Shown: one piece after another, positions 44,570 through 52,752 of the stretch
How positions within the stretch are numbered: the stretch's first letter is position 1
Layout: each line of letters opens with the position of its first letter
Assembly: GCA_963665085.2 (NCBI GenBank)
Contig: CAXXXS010000001.1
Span: 3,162,001-3,226,000, forward strand
Reading direction: 5' to 3'
Length of the DNA: 64,000 nt
Source: G963665085 sp963665085
GTDB lineage: Bacteria; Bacteroidota; Bacteroidia; Bacteroidales; JAAAOM01
Notes under the pieces: model-generated
Databases searched by the model: none
The model's input: only the letters and a program-made list of their open reading frames with translations
What the model was told of the DNA's origin: nothing
Translations under genes and position numbers: made by a program

Positions 44570-46348
44570 ATGAAGAAATTAATATATATAGTTATCCTGG
44601 CAATAGCTGTAATATTCTCTGGTTGTGAGGATAAAATGGATATTAATCCTGATGGGGAAACTTTAACAGAAGATCAGGTAAAAGAGATTATTAATAAGGA
44701 TGCAAAGAAACTTCAATCAGAAGTAAATGGCTTGTATTCAATTATGAAAGCATTTCCAGCGACGACAGGAAATGAAGATTATCAGGAAGATTTCGGTATC
44801 CCGGGAATTGCAACTAAGCTAGATCATAATGGACAAGATTTAGTTGGTGATGTTACAGGTTATAATTGGTTTAGTGGAGAACAGGATTTAACAAACCGAA
44901 ATTTTACTTATAGAGCTCCACGAGTTGTTTGGAATCAGTTTTATCAACAAATAAGGACTGCTAATTCCATTATAGCAAAGATTGATAGAGAAACAACAGA
45001 TCCCGTCGGAAAAAGTTACCTTGGACAAGCATTAGCAGTTCGCGCATATGATTATTTTAACCTTGTTCAATTATTTCAGTTTACCTATGTAGGAAATGAG
45101 GATCAACCGGCGGTTCCAATTGTTACTGATGAAACGATTGAAACAGAGATAACCAATAATCCAAGGAAAACAGTTCAGGAAGTTTATAATTTGATTACTC
45201 AGGATTTAGACGATGCTATTACCTATCTTACAGGTAGTGATATTCCAGCTCGCCCTGATGTTTCTGCTGTTAATCTGGGAGTTGCATATGGTATTCGAGC
45301 AAGGGTAAACCTTGTTATGCAAAATTGGAGTGAAGCTGCTTCGGATGCCGAAATGGCTTTGCAATTTAGCGAAGAAACTCCTATGACAATGGACGCAGTT
45401 TCTGTTCCAACTTTTGATGATGTTACTGAACCCGGTATTATGTGGGGATTAATTATTTCAACAGATGATGACGCTACTCAATCCGGGATATGTAATTACA
45501 CATCGATGTGTACCAATTTGTGTTTTGGCTATGGTGGTTATACTACTATTGTTGGATGTTGGAAGAAAATTAATAAACTTCTTTATGATGAGATTCCAGA
45601 AACGGATGTTCGTAAAGGATGGTTTCTTAATGAAGATTATGAAGCTGCTGCATTAACAGAATATGAAGAAAGCGGAGCGGCAGCAGAAGCATTTCAGGAA
45701 TGGTGGGGTGAACCTTTTACCGATACATCAGGATTTGGACCCACATATTGGAGCGGTTTTGGTTTAGAACCTTACACCAGTGTGAAATTTGCACCTACAA
45801 ATAAACAACTCAATTATCCTGAAAACTCAAATGATTTCCCGTTGATGCGTGCATCAGAAATGAGTCTTATTATAGCTGAAGCTAAAGCTATGGGAGGTAA
45901 TTTAGCAGAAGGTAAGTCAGCTTTGGAAACTTGGGTGCAAACTTATAGAGATCCTTCGTTTACTAGTTCTGCTGGTTCTGCTGAGGATTTGCAGGATGAA
46001 GTATGGTTACAACGCCGTATTGAATTTTGGGGCGAGGGTATGTCTTGGTTTGATCTAATGCGTTTAGAGAAACCTATTACTCGTTATAAAGAAGAAGGTG
46101 GAAAGATAATTACAAACTACGGAGCTCTTGCTATTTTCAATGTAGCTGCTGATGCTTCATATCGGTTATGGCCTATTCCTCAACAAGAAATTCAAGCTAA
46201 TGATGGAATAGCTGATGCAGACAATAATGAAATGGGTGAATTACCAACAAGTGAACCGGTTCCGGTAACTAATAGTGGAGTCTTACTTAATGAAAAATCA
46301 TTATCTAACAGTTTTAGAGGTGGCTATAAAAAAGTGATAAGGTATTAA
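44570..46348 (+). CDS. RagB/SusD-family lipoprotein (pair 2)
   Basis: A 592-residue surface lipoprotein with lipobox IFSGC (C19). It has RagB/SusD blocks: NRNFTYRAPRVVWNQFYQQIRTANSII in the N-terminal helices, SYLGQALAVRAYDYFNLVQLFQFTY, and the C-terminal VWLQRRIEFWGEGMSWFDLMRLEKP and RLWPIPQQEIQAN. It belongs to the larger SusD family rather than the SusD_2 type of pair 1. It closes the plus-strand block and is followed by a strong terminator 26 bases after the stop. Confidence 0.94.
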   Translation: MKKLIYIVILAIAVIFSGCEDKMDINPDGETLTEDQVKEIINKDAKKLQSEVNGLYSIMKAFPATTGNEDYQEDFGIPGIATKLDHNGQDLVGDVTGYNWFSGEQDLTNRNFTYRAPRVVWNQFYQQIRTANSIIAKIDRETTDPVGKSYLGQALAVRAYDYFNLVQLFQFTYVGNEDQPAVPIVTDETIETEITNNPRKTVQEVYNLITQDLDDAITYLTGSDIPARPDVSAVNLGVAYGIRARVNLVMQNWSEAASDAEMALQFSEETPMTMDAVSVPTFDDVTEPGIMWGLIISTDDDATQSGICNYTSMCTNLCFGYGGYTTIVGCWKKINKLLYDEIPETDVRKGWFLNEDYEAAALTEYEESGAAAEAFQEWWGEPFTDTSGFGPTYWSGFGLEPYTSVKFAPTNKQLNYPENSNDFPLMRASEMSLIIAEAKAMGGNLAEGKSALETWVQTYRDPSFTSSAGSAEDLQDEVWLQRRIEFWGEGMSWFDLMRLEKPITRYKEEGGKIITNYGALAIFNVAADASYRLWPIPQQEIQANDGIADADNNEMGELPTSEPVPVTNSGVLLNEKSLSNSFRGGYKKVIRY

Positions 46349-46675
46349 ATAGAATAGTATTTTTAATTTATATATAGGCAGTGAAGGATTTATTCAACAC
46401 TGCCTATTTTTTTATTTTTATCCTGCATTAGTTATCAAAAAATATACTTATGCAGATTATAATTATTCTATTAACCCAAGAAAACATGCTATATACAACA
46501 ATCTTAATATTTTAAACTCCAATGTCAGACCATAGAATTTTATCGAACCTAAGTTTTGTTGTCAAGTGCAGTCCTCATATATTGTAGTCTTTAAGGTAAT
46601 TGTTAATAGTTAATGGTGTTTTTTTTCAATGAGTTTTAAAATTGGGATATTTAAATAATCTCATTATTGGATATA
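46349..46675. other. Non-coding region between susD pair 2 and the T9SS protease
   Basis: 327 bases. Its left part holds the susCD terminator (46375-46413). The rest is AT-rich. On the minus strand one frame reads LTTKLRFDKILWSDIGV before a stop, without a good start, which may be the worn end of a lost gene. No intact gene or mobile element is seen. Confidence 0.4.
46375..46413 (+). terminator. Rho-independent terminator of susCD pair 2
   Basis: Perfect 9-bp stem (TAGGCAGTG at 46375-46383 with CACTGCCTA at 46398-46406), 14-base loop, followed by seven T. Located 27 bases after the SusD stop. Confidence 0.92.
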
Positions 46676-49345
46676 TCACTCAAGAACCAATTTATTTACC
46701 TGTAAAGTATCTCCATCTGAAACCTGAATTATATAAAATCCACGGCTGAAAGATCGGGTGTCAATATCTATTGAATTAGTCGAAACTTGGTTTGTATAAA
46801 TTAGTTTGCCACTTAAATTGAAGATCTTAATGTTAATTGAATTGGATGTGTTTTTCTTTTGAACAGTAAGAAAATCATTTGCTGGATTTGGATAAATATT
46901 AGCAACATCCTGAGACGGAATTTTATTTTCCGAAATCCCGACTACACCATCAGAAGTAATTTTAATTTTAAATTCACCAGTTGCATTGCATGCGCTGCCA
47001 TCAGCTTGTATCCAATATTTTTTACCGGGAGTAACAGTGAGATTTGGGATTTTAGCAGAGAAATCAGAATTGGAATAATCATCATTTGCCCCAATTATTG
47101 AATAATTTGACGGATTACCACTTAAAATATCCTCAGGACTGTCTGCATCATAAACAGCAATCTGGTTATCATAGCCTGATGTGAAGATTCCAACTACTCC
47201 ACTAGATGGCGCAATAAAAGTAAACCAGGTACTGTTTCCCAGGATGAATTCATAATCATCCCCTAACTCACAGCCACACCATTCTCCCTGTGTTACACAA
47301 TTGCCAACAGTTGGAATGGGCTCGTTTTCTTCAATTGTTGCGCAGGTATTGTCAAAGGGACCTTGCAACGAGTCGATTGATAGAGGAAATGCATTTGTTA
47401 TATTATCATTATTATGAAATACCAATTCAATGTCATATTCGCCTGTTGTAGAACATGAATCAACCGAGCCATTTACAAATATTTTTAAAGTAATTGTACT
47501 GTCTGTTGAAGTCTTAGAATCAGAGACTGGATTTATTGCTGTAATAAGTGAGACTATTGTCGTATCATTATTGATATCTTCTAATCCGAGATATTCAGCT
47601 GCTAAGTCATCAAGAAACCATTCGTACGAATTTGCTCCTGTAGCAAGTATTTGAGCCTCTTCAAACTCAGAAACACACGTTGAATAGCTAATGATTTTCC
47701 TGGTTTTTATTGATGGCCCTTCAGTGTTAATGTATGCATTCCTTGTATGTGTATTAGTTCCTGCACTGTTTTGAGAAGTTAGACTGACAGTATAATCGCC
47801 AGTTTCATTAAATTTCACAACTGGATTTTGAGAGTTACTGTTTCCATCTATAAATGTTACTGTGCTCGGTGAGAATTCCCATTGCCATGAGTTTGCACCA
47901 AAAACGGTCATGTCGTTTAACTGAATTTCGCTTCCAAGACATATCCCTCGTAATTCGCTTGAGAAATGAGCATCAGGAGGTGTTGTGCCCGGATATGGAA
48001 TGTATCCGTCAAGAACAGAAGGATCCAGTTCTTCGGGATCCAACCAATACTTTAATGCTGATGTTGAGTCAGAATCTGTAGGCTCCCAGGCTTTATCAAA
48101 TCGAATAAAGTAATGTTCTCTTAAATCTGTCTTTGATCCAGCTGATAAATCTCCAATAATTCGATTATTGTTATCAAACAAAGGTGAACCGGAAGATCCG
48201 TTTGTGGATAATCCCCTGTCGAAATAGACTTTCCAGGTTGTATTTGCTAAAATATGACTTATGATGTTTTCTTCACTATCTATTGTATAAAAATCGTAAG
48301 GATATGTTTTTATAGTATCATATTCAATAGAAATACTTTTTTCATTTCCCAGGGGATGGTGGATTGATACTCCTCCCGGAGATTCAATACCTTCTTTGCT
48401 CCAGCCGGCATAATATGGCTGATAACTGGCAGGGGGGGCTGTGTTAAGCCTTACCAAAGTAAAATCAAAAGTATTGTTTGTGGCAAGTAATGTTGCTTCA
48501 GAGATTGTTTTGGGAGTTAAGGTCGTAGAGTTTTGACAATCAGCCGTTTCAAAATTAAAGTATGCAACCATATTTTCAGCATCACTTGCTGTACTAACAC
48601 AATGATTTGCAGTGAGCAGATAAGGAGCGCCATCTTCTTTTGTATTGTTTATTAAAGCTCCTGAGCAGGAAATGATGGATGTGCCTTGTCTTGATGTATA
48701 TTTAACAACAGCATGTTTTTCCAGTTGCCAGTCATCACCAATTGGACAATTTACACTAATAAACGAACTATCCGGTAAATCTTCGAATAAGTTTTTATAG
48801 GCTTGTCCAACTCCACCTATAACCAATTCGCCTTCAAATTCAGCGTCACCCGGTTCAAAGTATTCAATAATAGCTTCTTGTCCCTGTAATTCCTGAATGA
48901 GTAAACTACCGCTTGATTTATTGTTTTTGTTGGTAAATGCACCTAGAATATTTTCTTTGTCAGGCGAATATATAAATAGTTTGGCCCCTTCAGGAAGTTT
49001 ATAGTTTTTGAAGATTATTCCCAAAGAAAAAGATTCAACTGAAGAGATATAATATTGCCAGATATTATCGCCCGATTCAGTAGTAATTTGTTTTCCTTCT
49101 TTTTTGATATCAATATTAACTTCCTCAACAATAGAATATCTAAATGGAATAGGGTTCAATTTGTCTTCTGCGTATAAAGCATCGATATTTTTGATTCTAG
49201 GAAGAATAAAATCCGGACTGCTGGCAGATTTTTGAGTTTTTAAATTAAAAGAAGGAGGAGTTCCCCCATCACTAATCTGTGCGAAAAGTAGGTCTGGGAA
49301 ACAGATTAAAATCAGCAAGAAAAAGGAAATTTGATACCTATGCAT
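46676..49345 (-). CDS. T9SS-exported lysyl-endopeptidase-like serine protease
   Basis: An 889-residue secreted protease. The ATG at 49345 gives a signal peptide (MHRYQISFFLLILICFPDLLFAQ); upstream starts do not. Residues about 190-420 form a trypsin-fold domain like Lysobacter/Achromobacter lysyl endopeptidase: H248 in LLTANHCV, D294 in FDFTLVRL, S385 in NGSSGSPLF. A PKD-type domain follows (about 455-540), then further beta modules, and a T9SS C-terminal sorting domain (last 80 residues: NIYPNPANDFLTV, SGKLIYTN, RGFYIIQV, KLVLE). T9SS would carry it to the surface or medium. It is divergent from cysD, with about 135 bases between starts. Confidence 0.9.
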   Translation of the reverse strand: MHRYQISFFLLILICFPDLLFAQISDGGTPPSFNLKTQKSASSPDFILPRIKNIDALYAEDKLNPIPFRYSIVEEVNIDIKKEGKQITTESGDNIWQYYISSVESFSLGIIFKNYKLPEGAKLFIYSPDKENILGAFTNKNNKSSGSLLIQELQGQEAIIEYFEPGDAEFEGELVIGGVGQAYKNLFEDLPDSSFISVNCPIGDDWQLEKHAVVKYTSRQGTSIISCSGALINNTKEDGAPYLLTANHCVSTASDAENMVAYFNFETADCQNSTTLTPKTISEATLLATNNTFDFTLVRLNTAPPASYQPYYAGWSKEGIESPGGVSIHHPLGNEKSISIEYDTIKTYPYDFYTIDSEENIISHILANTTWKVYFDRGLSTNGSSGSPLFDNNNRIIGDLSAGSKTDLREHYFIRFDKAWEPTDSDSTSALKYWLDPEELDPSVLDGYIPYPGTTPPDAHFSSELRGICLGSEIQLNDMTVFGANSWQWEFSPSTVTFIDGNSNSQNPVVKFNETGDYTVSLTSQNSAGTNTHTRNAYINTEGPSIKTRKIISYSTCVSEFEEAQILATGANSYEWFLDDLAAEYLGLEDINNDTTIVSLITAINPVSDSKTSTDSTITLKIFVNGSVDSCSTTGEYDIELVFHNNDNITNAFPLSIDSLQGPFDNTCATIEENEPIPTVGNCVTQGEWCGCELGDDYEFILGNSTWFTFIAPSSGVVGIFTSGYDNQIAVYDADSPEDILSGNPSNYSIIGANDDYSNSDFSAKIPNLTVTPGKKYWIQADGSACNATGEFKIKITSDGVVGISENKIPSQDVANIYPNPANDFLTVQKKNTSNSINIKIFNLSGKLIYTNQVSTNSIDIDTRSFSRGFYIIQVSDGDTLQVNKLVLE

Positions 49346-49443
49346 TATGTTATTTTTAATTAAATCTAAAGATACATATGTATTATGAAAAAATAGCAAT
49401 AGAGAGTCTGCGAATTGAATATTCCCAAATATAGATATTTTAT

Positions 49444-49451
49444 TATCTTTG
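49444..49451 (+). promoter_or_regulatory. Candidate -7 box of cysD
   Basis: TATCTTTG matches TAnnTTTG and would start the transcript about 25 bases before the ATG. The nearest TTG upstream (49415-49417) is 26 bases away, longer than the usual 19-21, so the -33 element is doubtful. Confidence 0.4.
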
Positions 49452-49480
49452 CCCATCTCAAAAATGGACAGGAAATAAGA

Positions 49481-50386
49481 ATGGAAGAATATACTATTAA
49501 TCATCTTCGCGAATTAGAAGCTGAATCTATTTATGTTTTAAGGGAAGTAGCAGCACAGTTTGAAAAACCAGTATTGCTTTTTTCTGGTGGAAAAGATTCA
49601 ATCGTAATGTTTTATCTGGCTAGGAAAGCTTTTTGGCCAGCAAAAGTTCCATTCCCTTTGATGCATATCGATACAGGTCATAATTTTCCTGAAACTTTAG
49701 AGTTTCGCGATAATCTTATGGAGAAAACAGGGGCTAAATGTATCGTTCGTTTAGTTCAGGATTCAATTGATTCAGGTAGAGCTGTTGAAGAAACTGGTGT
49801 TAATGCCAGCCGAAATATGTTGCAGACTGTAACCCTTCTTGATGCCATTGAAGAATTAAAATTTGATGCAGCTCTTGGTGGAGGAAGACGTGATGAGGAA
49901 AAAGCAAGGGCAAAAGAAAGGTTTTTCTCTCACCGTGATGAATTCGGACAATGGGATCCCAAAAATCAGCGTCCTGAATTATGGAACATCTTTAATGGAA
50001 AGAAAAAAATGGGTGAGCATTTCCGTGTTTTTCCTATTAGTAACTGGACTGAAATGGATGTTTGGCAATATATCTACATGGAAAACATTGAAATCCCGGA
50101 TTTATATTTTACTCATAAACGCGAGGTTTTTAACCGCGATGGTGTTTGGTTGGCAAAAGCTCCGTTTATGCAATTAAAAGATAACGAAAAGCTTGAGAAT
50201 AAAGATGTTCGTTGTAGGACTATCGGAGATATTACCTGTACAGGAGTAACACTTTCAACAGCAAATACCCTGGAAGATATTATTATGGAAGTGGCAGCAA
50301 CAAGAACTACAGAGCGAGGCGGAAGGGCAGACGACAAACGTAGTGAAGCTGCTATGGAGGATAGAAAGAAAGAAGGATATTTCTAG
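49481..50386 (+). CDS. cysD: Sulfate adenylyltransferase subunit 2
   Basis: A 301-residue catalytic subunit of ATP sulfurylase, which makes adenosine 5'-phosphosulfate from sulfate and ATP. The PP-loop is SGGKDS at 35-40, followed by IVMFYLARKAFWPAKVPFPLMHIDTGHNF. DEEKARAKERFFSHRDEFGQWDPK and NIFNGKKKMGEHFRVFPISNWTEMDVWQY are strongly conserved CysD blocks, and ERGGRADDKRSEAAMEDRKKEGYF is the usual C-terminus. ATG at 49481, with AGGA upstream; the longer frame from 49415 is not conserved. cysN follows after 72 bases. Confidence 0.97.
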   Translation: MEEYTINHLRELEAESIYVLREVAAQFEKPVLLFSGGKDSIVMFYLARKAFWPAKVPFPLMHIDTGHNFPETLEFRDNLMEKTGAKCIVRLVQDSIDSGRAVEETGVNASRNMLQTVTLLDAIEELKFDAALGGGRRDEEKARAKERFFSHRDEFGQWDPKNQRPELWNIFNGKKKMGEHFRVFPISNWTEMDVWQYIYMENIEIPDLYFTHKREVFNRDGVWLAKAPFMQLKDNEKLENKDVRCRTIGDITCTGVTLSTANTLEDIIMEVAATRTTERGGRADDKRSEAAMEDRKKEGYF

Positions 50387-50458
50387 TAGTTGATTCGTTA
50401 CGTATGACTAGTGATAATTCTTTATAATCAGGATAATTGAAAAAAATTACAATATAAA

Positions 50459-51757
50459 ATGGTAGATACAGTAAACCAAGATATTCAAGAAATACAAGCC
50501 GGATATTTAAACATGCAACTCTTACGTTTCACAACAGCTGGTAGCGTTGATGATGGTAAGAGTACACTTATTGGCCGTTTACTTTACGATAGTAAGGCAA
50601 TTTTTGAGGATCAGATGGAAGCTATTGAAAGAGCAAGCATCCATCGCGGTGAAGAAAATGTTAACCTTGCATTATTAACGGATGGCTTAAGGGCTGAACG
50701 TGAACAAGGTATTACTATTGATGTTGCCTACCGTTATTTCGCGACACCGAAAAGAAAATTCATTATTGCTGATACTCCCGGACATGTTCAGTATACCCGT
50801 AATATGGTTACTGGGGCTTCTACGGCAAATGCAGCAATTATTCTTGTTGATGCAAGAAACGGGGTGATTGAGCAGACTATCAGGCATACTTTTATTGCTA
50901 ATCTTCTCGGAATTCCACATGTTTTGGTTTGTGTGAATAAAATGGATCTTGTTGATTATTCTGAGGAGGCTTTCCAAAAAATTAAAGAAGATTTTTCAAA
51001 GATTAATGCGAAACTAAACCTGAAAGATGTTCGTTTTATCCCAATTAGTGCATTAAAAGGGGATAATGTTGTTGATCCTTCAAAAAATATGGACTGGTAC
51101 AGTGGCTCAACTTTGATGAACCTTCTGGAAACTATTGAAATAACCCACGATAGAAATCTTGAAGATAAAAGGTTTCCTGTTCAATATGTTATCAGGCCCC
51201 AATCCGATCAATTCCATGATTATAGAGGTTATGGTGGAAGGGTAGCTAGTGGCGTTTTAAATGTTGGGGATGAAGTGAAAGTACTTCCTTCCGGACTTAC
51301 AACTAAAATTAAATCAATAAACTTAATGGACGTGGCTTTGGAGAGAGCTTTTCCTCCCCAGTCAGTTGCTATTCAACTCGAGCATGATATTGACATCAGC
51401 CGGGGTGATATGATTGTTGATATGAAAAATGAACCTAAGTCAAACCAGGAAGTTGAAGCTATGCTTTGTTGGTTAAATGAGAAACCAATGCTTAACGGTG
51501 GAAAATATACATTAAAGCATACAACAAAAGATTGTCGTTGTATTATTCAGGATGTTGTTTTTAAAGTCAACATTAATACTCTGGAACACAATACAGATAA
51601 GAAAACTGTTGCTTTGAATGAAATTGTAAAGGTTAAATTAAAAACAACACAACCTTTGTTTTTTGATTCTTATAAAAAGAACAGGATTACCGGTAGCTTT
51701 ATCTTAATCGATGAAGGAACAAACAATACTGTTGGTGCCGGAATGATTACTGAATAG
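50459..51757 (+). CDS. cysN: Sulfate adenylyltransferase subunit 1 (GTPase)
   Basis: A 432-residue elongation-factor-like GTPase that drives the CysD reaction. G1 is GSVDDGKS at 28-35, G3 DTPGH, G4 NKMD; domains II and III follow (VIRPQSDQFHDYRGYGGRVASG, KTTQPLFFDSYKKNRITGSFILIDEGTNNTVGAGMI). It ends at the EF-like domain with no APS kinase (CysC) fused. cysC, cysH and a sulfate transporter are not in the window, so the pathway is completed elsewhere. Confidence 0.97.
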   Translation: MVDTVNQDIQEIQAGYLNMQLLRFTTAGSVDDGKSTLIGRLLYDSKAIFEDQMEAIERASIHRGEENVNLALLTDGLRAEREQGITIDVAYRYFATPKRKFIIADTPGHVQYTRNMVTGASTANAAIILVDARNGVIEQTIRHTFIANLLGIPHVLVCVNKMDLVDYSEEAFQKIKEDFSKINAKLNLKDVRFIPISALKGDNVVDPSKNMDWYSGSTLMNLLETIEITHDRNLEDKRFPVQYVIRPQSDQFHDYRGYGGRVASGVLNVGDEVKVLPSGLTTKIKSINLMDVALERAFPPQSVAIQLEHDIDISRGDMIVDMKNEPKSNQEVEAMLCWLNEKPMLNGGKYTLKHTTKDCRCIIQDVVFKVNINTLEHNTDKKTVALNEIVKVKLKTTQPLFFDSYKKNRITGSFILIDEGTNNTVGAGMITE

Positions 51758-51830
51758 TGAATTACGGCTTTCTAAAAATAGTATAATCCCTTTTCTGAAA
51801 TAGCTAAAAAAAGAGTTGTATATCCCCTTT

Positions 51831-51869
51831 AATCAAGAGGTAAGATTGTTATTTCCTGTTCTCTTGATT
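51831..51869. terminator. Possible bidirectional hairpin between cysN and the NlpC/P60 gene
   Basis: AATCAAGAG (51831-51839) pairs perfectly with CTCTTGATT (51861-51869) around a 21-base loop; it covers the stop of the minus-strand gene. T-runs are weak on both sides, so it may stabilise 3' ends rather than terminate. Confidence 0.35.
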
Positions 51870-52609
51870 ATTCTAAGTTTATGAGAATATACATTTCTGT
51901 CTTTGTTAAAGATACCGTGAGAATCAATTTTATCAATTCGAACGCATCCTGAAGCGTGAATAATAGTGTTGTTATTCAATAAAATCCCGACGTGTGTAAT
52001 CCTACCTTCCGGATTATCAAAGAATGCAAGGTCGCCAGTTTTTGCTTCCTGCACAAAACCAATAGTTTCACCAATTTTACTTTGTTCAGAAGCATCACGT
52101 GGAAGTTGTATGCCTAATATTTTGAAAATTACCTGCACAAAACCGGAGCAATCAATTCCCAATAGAGATTTTCCACCCCAGAGATAGGGCGCATTTATAA
52201 ATTGCGCGGTTAATGGTTCTATGTTTGTTGCTGATTCTGATTGGCGGGGTATTTCAAATTCAGAATTGTGTATATTAAATGTGTTTCCTTTTACATTATA
52301 CAGAGAAGCTCCTGGTGTTAAAAGAAAACTTCTGTTCTTCGTTATATTATGGATTTTAATTAAGTTGGAGGTAACAACTGGTCTCTGTTGTTTAAGTTTG
52401 TTGTAATATTCTACTTCGATTAAAGTAGCCATTTTTTTATCAATCCATCCTTCATAACCATCATATTCTGTACAAATTTTCATCCAATTGTCTTTATGTT
52501 CCATGATGTTGAATAAATCACCAAAAAGCAGTTGGTTAATCATTTCACTCTTTTCCGATGGTTCCGAACGTTGAGGAATTAAACTTAAGAGACAAATCCC
52601 GTAATTCAT
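51833..52609 (-). CDS. NlpC/P60 (C40) peptidase with SH3 region, DPP-VI type
   Basis: A 258-residue hydrolase of the dipeptidyl-peptidase VI family that cuts gamma-D-Glu-diamino-acid bonds of muropeptides. The ATG at 52609 begins MNYGICLLSLIPQRSEPSEKSEM, the conserved start of this family; a start four codons upstream (52621) is possible. SH3-like domains occupy about 1-130. The catalytic Cys is in LLGIDCSGFVQVIFKILG, the His in ITHVGILLNN, and IIHASGCVRID follows. No signal peptide, so it acts in the cytoplasm on recycled peptides. Transcribed convergently with cysN. Confidence 0.9.
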   Translation of the reverse strand: MNYGICLLSLIPQRSEPSEKSEMINQLLFGDLFNIMEHKDNWMKICTEYDGYEGWIDKKMATLIEVEYYNKLKQQRPVVTSNLIKIHNITKNRSFLLTPGASLYNVKGNTFNIHNSEFEIPRQSESATNIEPLTAQFINAPYLWGGKSLLGIDCSGFVQVIFKILGIQLPRDASEQSKIGETIGFVQEAKTGDLAFFDNPEGRITHVGILLNNNTIIHASGCVRIDKIDSHGIFNKDRNVYSHKLRIIKRTGNNNLTS

Positions 52610-52752
52610 TTTTGACTGCATGTTTTTGAGATAGCTAAATGTAATTTGTTCCTGAAAATGTTAATGTGTTTTGATAAAAAAAAACTTTTCCGAACATATC
52701 TTTCTACCTTACGTTTATTATTTTTATCAAATATTTCGACAAACTCAAAAGT

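Noticed and set aside
29403..46348. Considered as a typical polysaccharide utilisation locus
   Set aside because: No glycoside hydrolase, lyase, sulfatase or SusR/HTCS regulator lies within or beside it.
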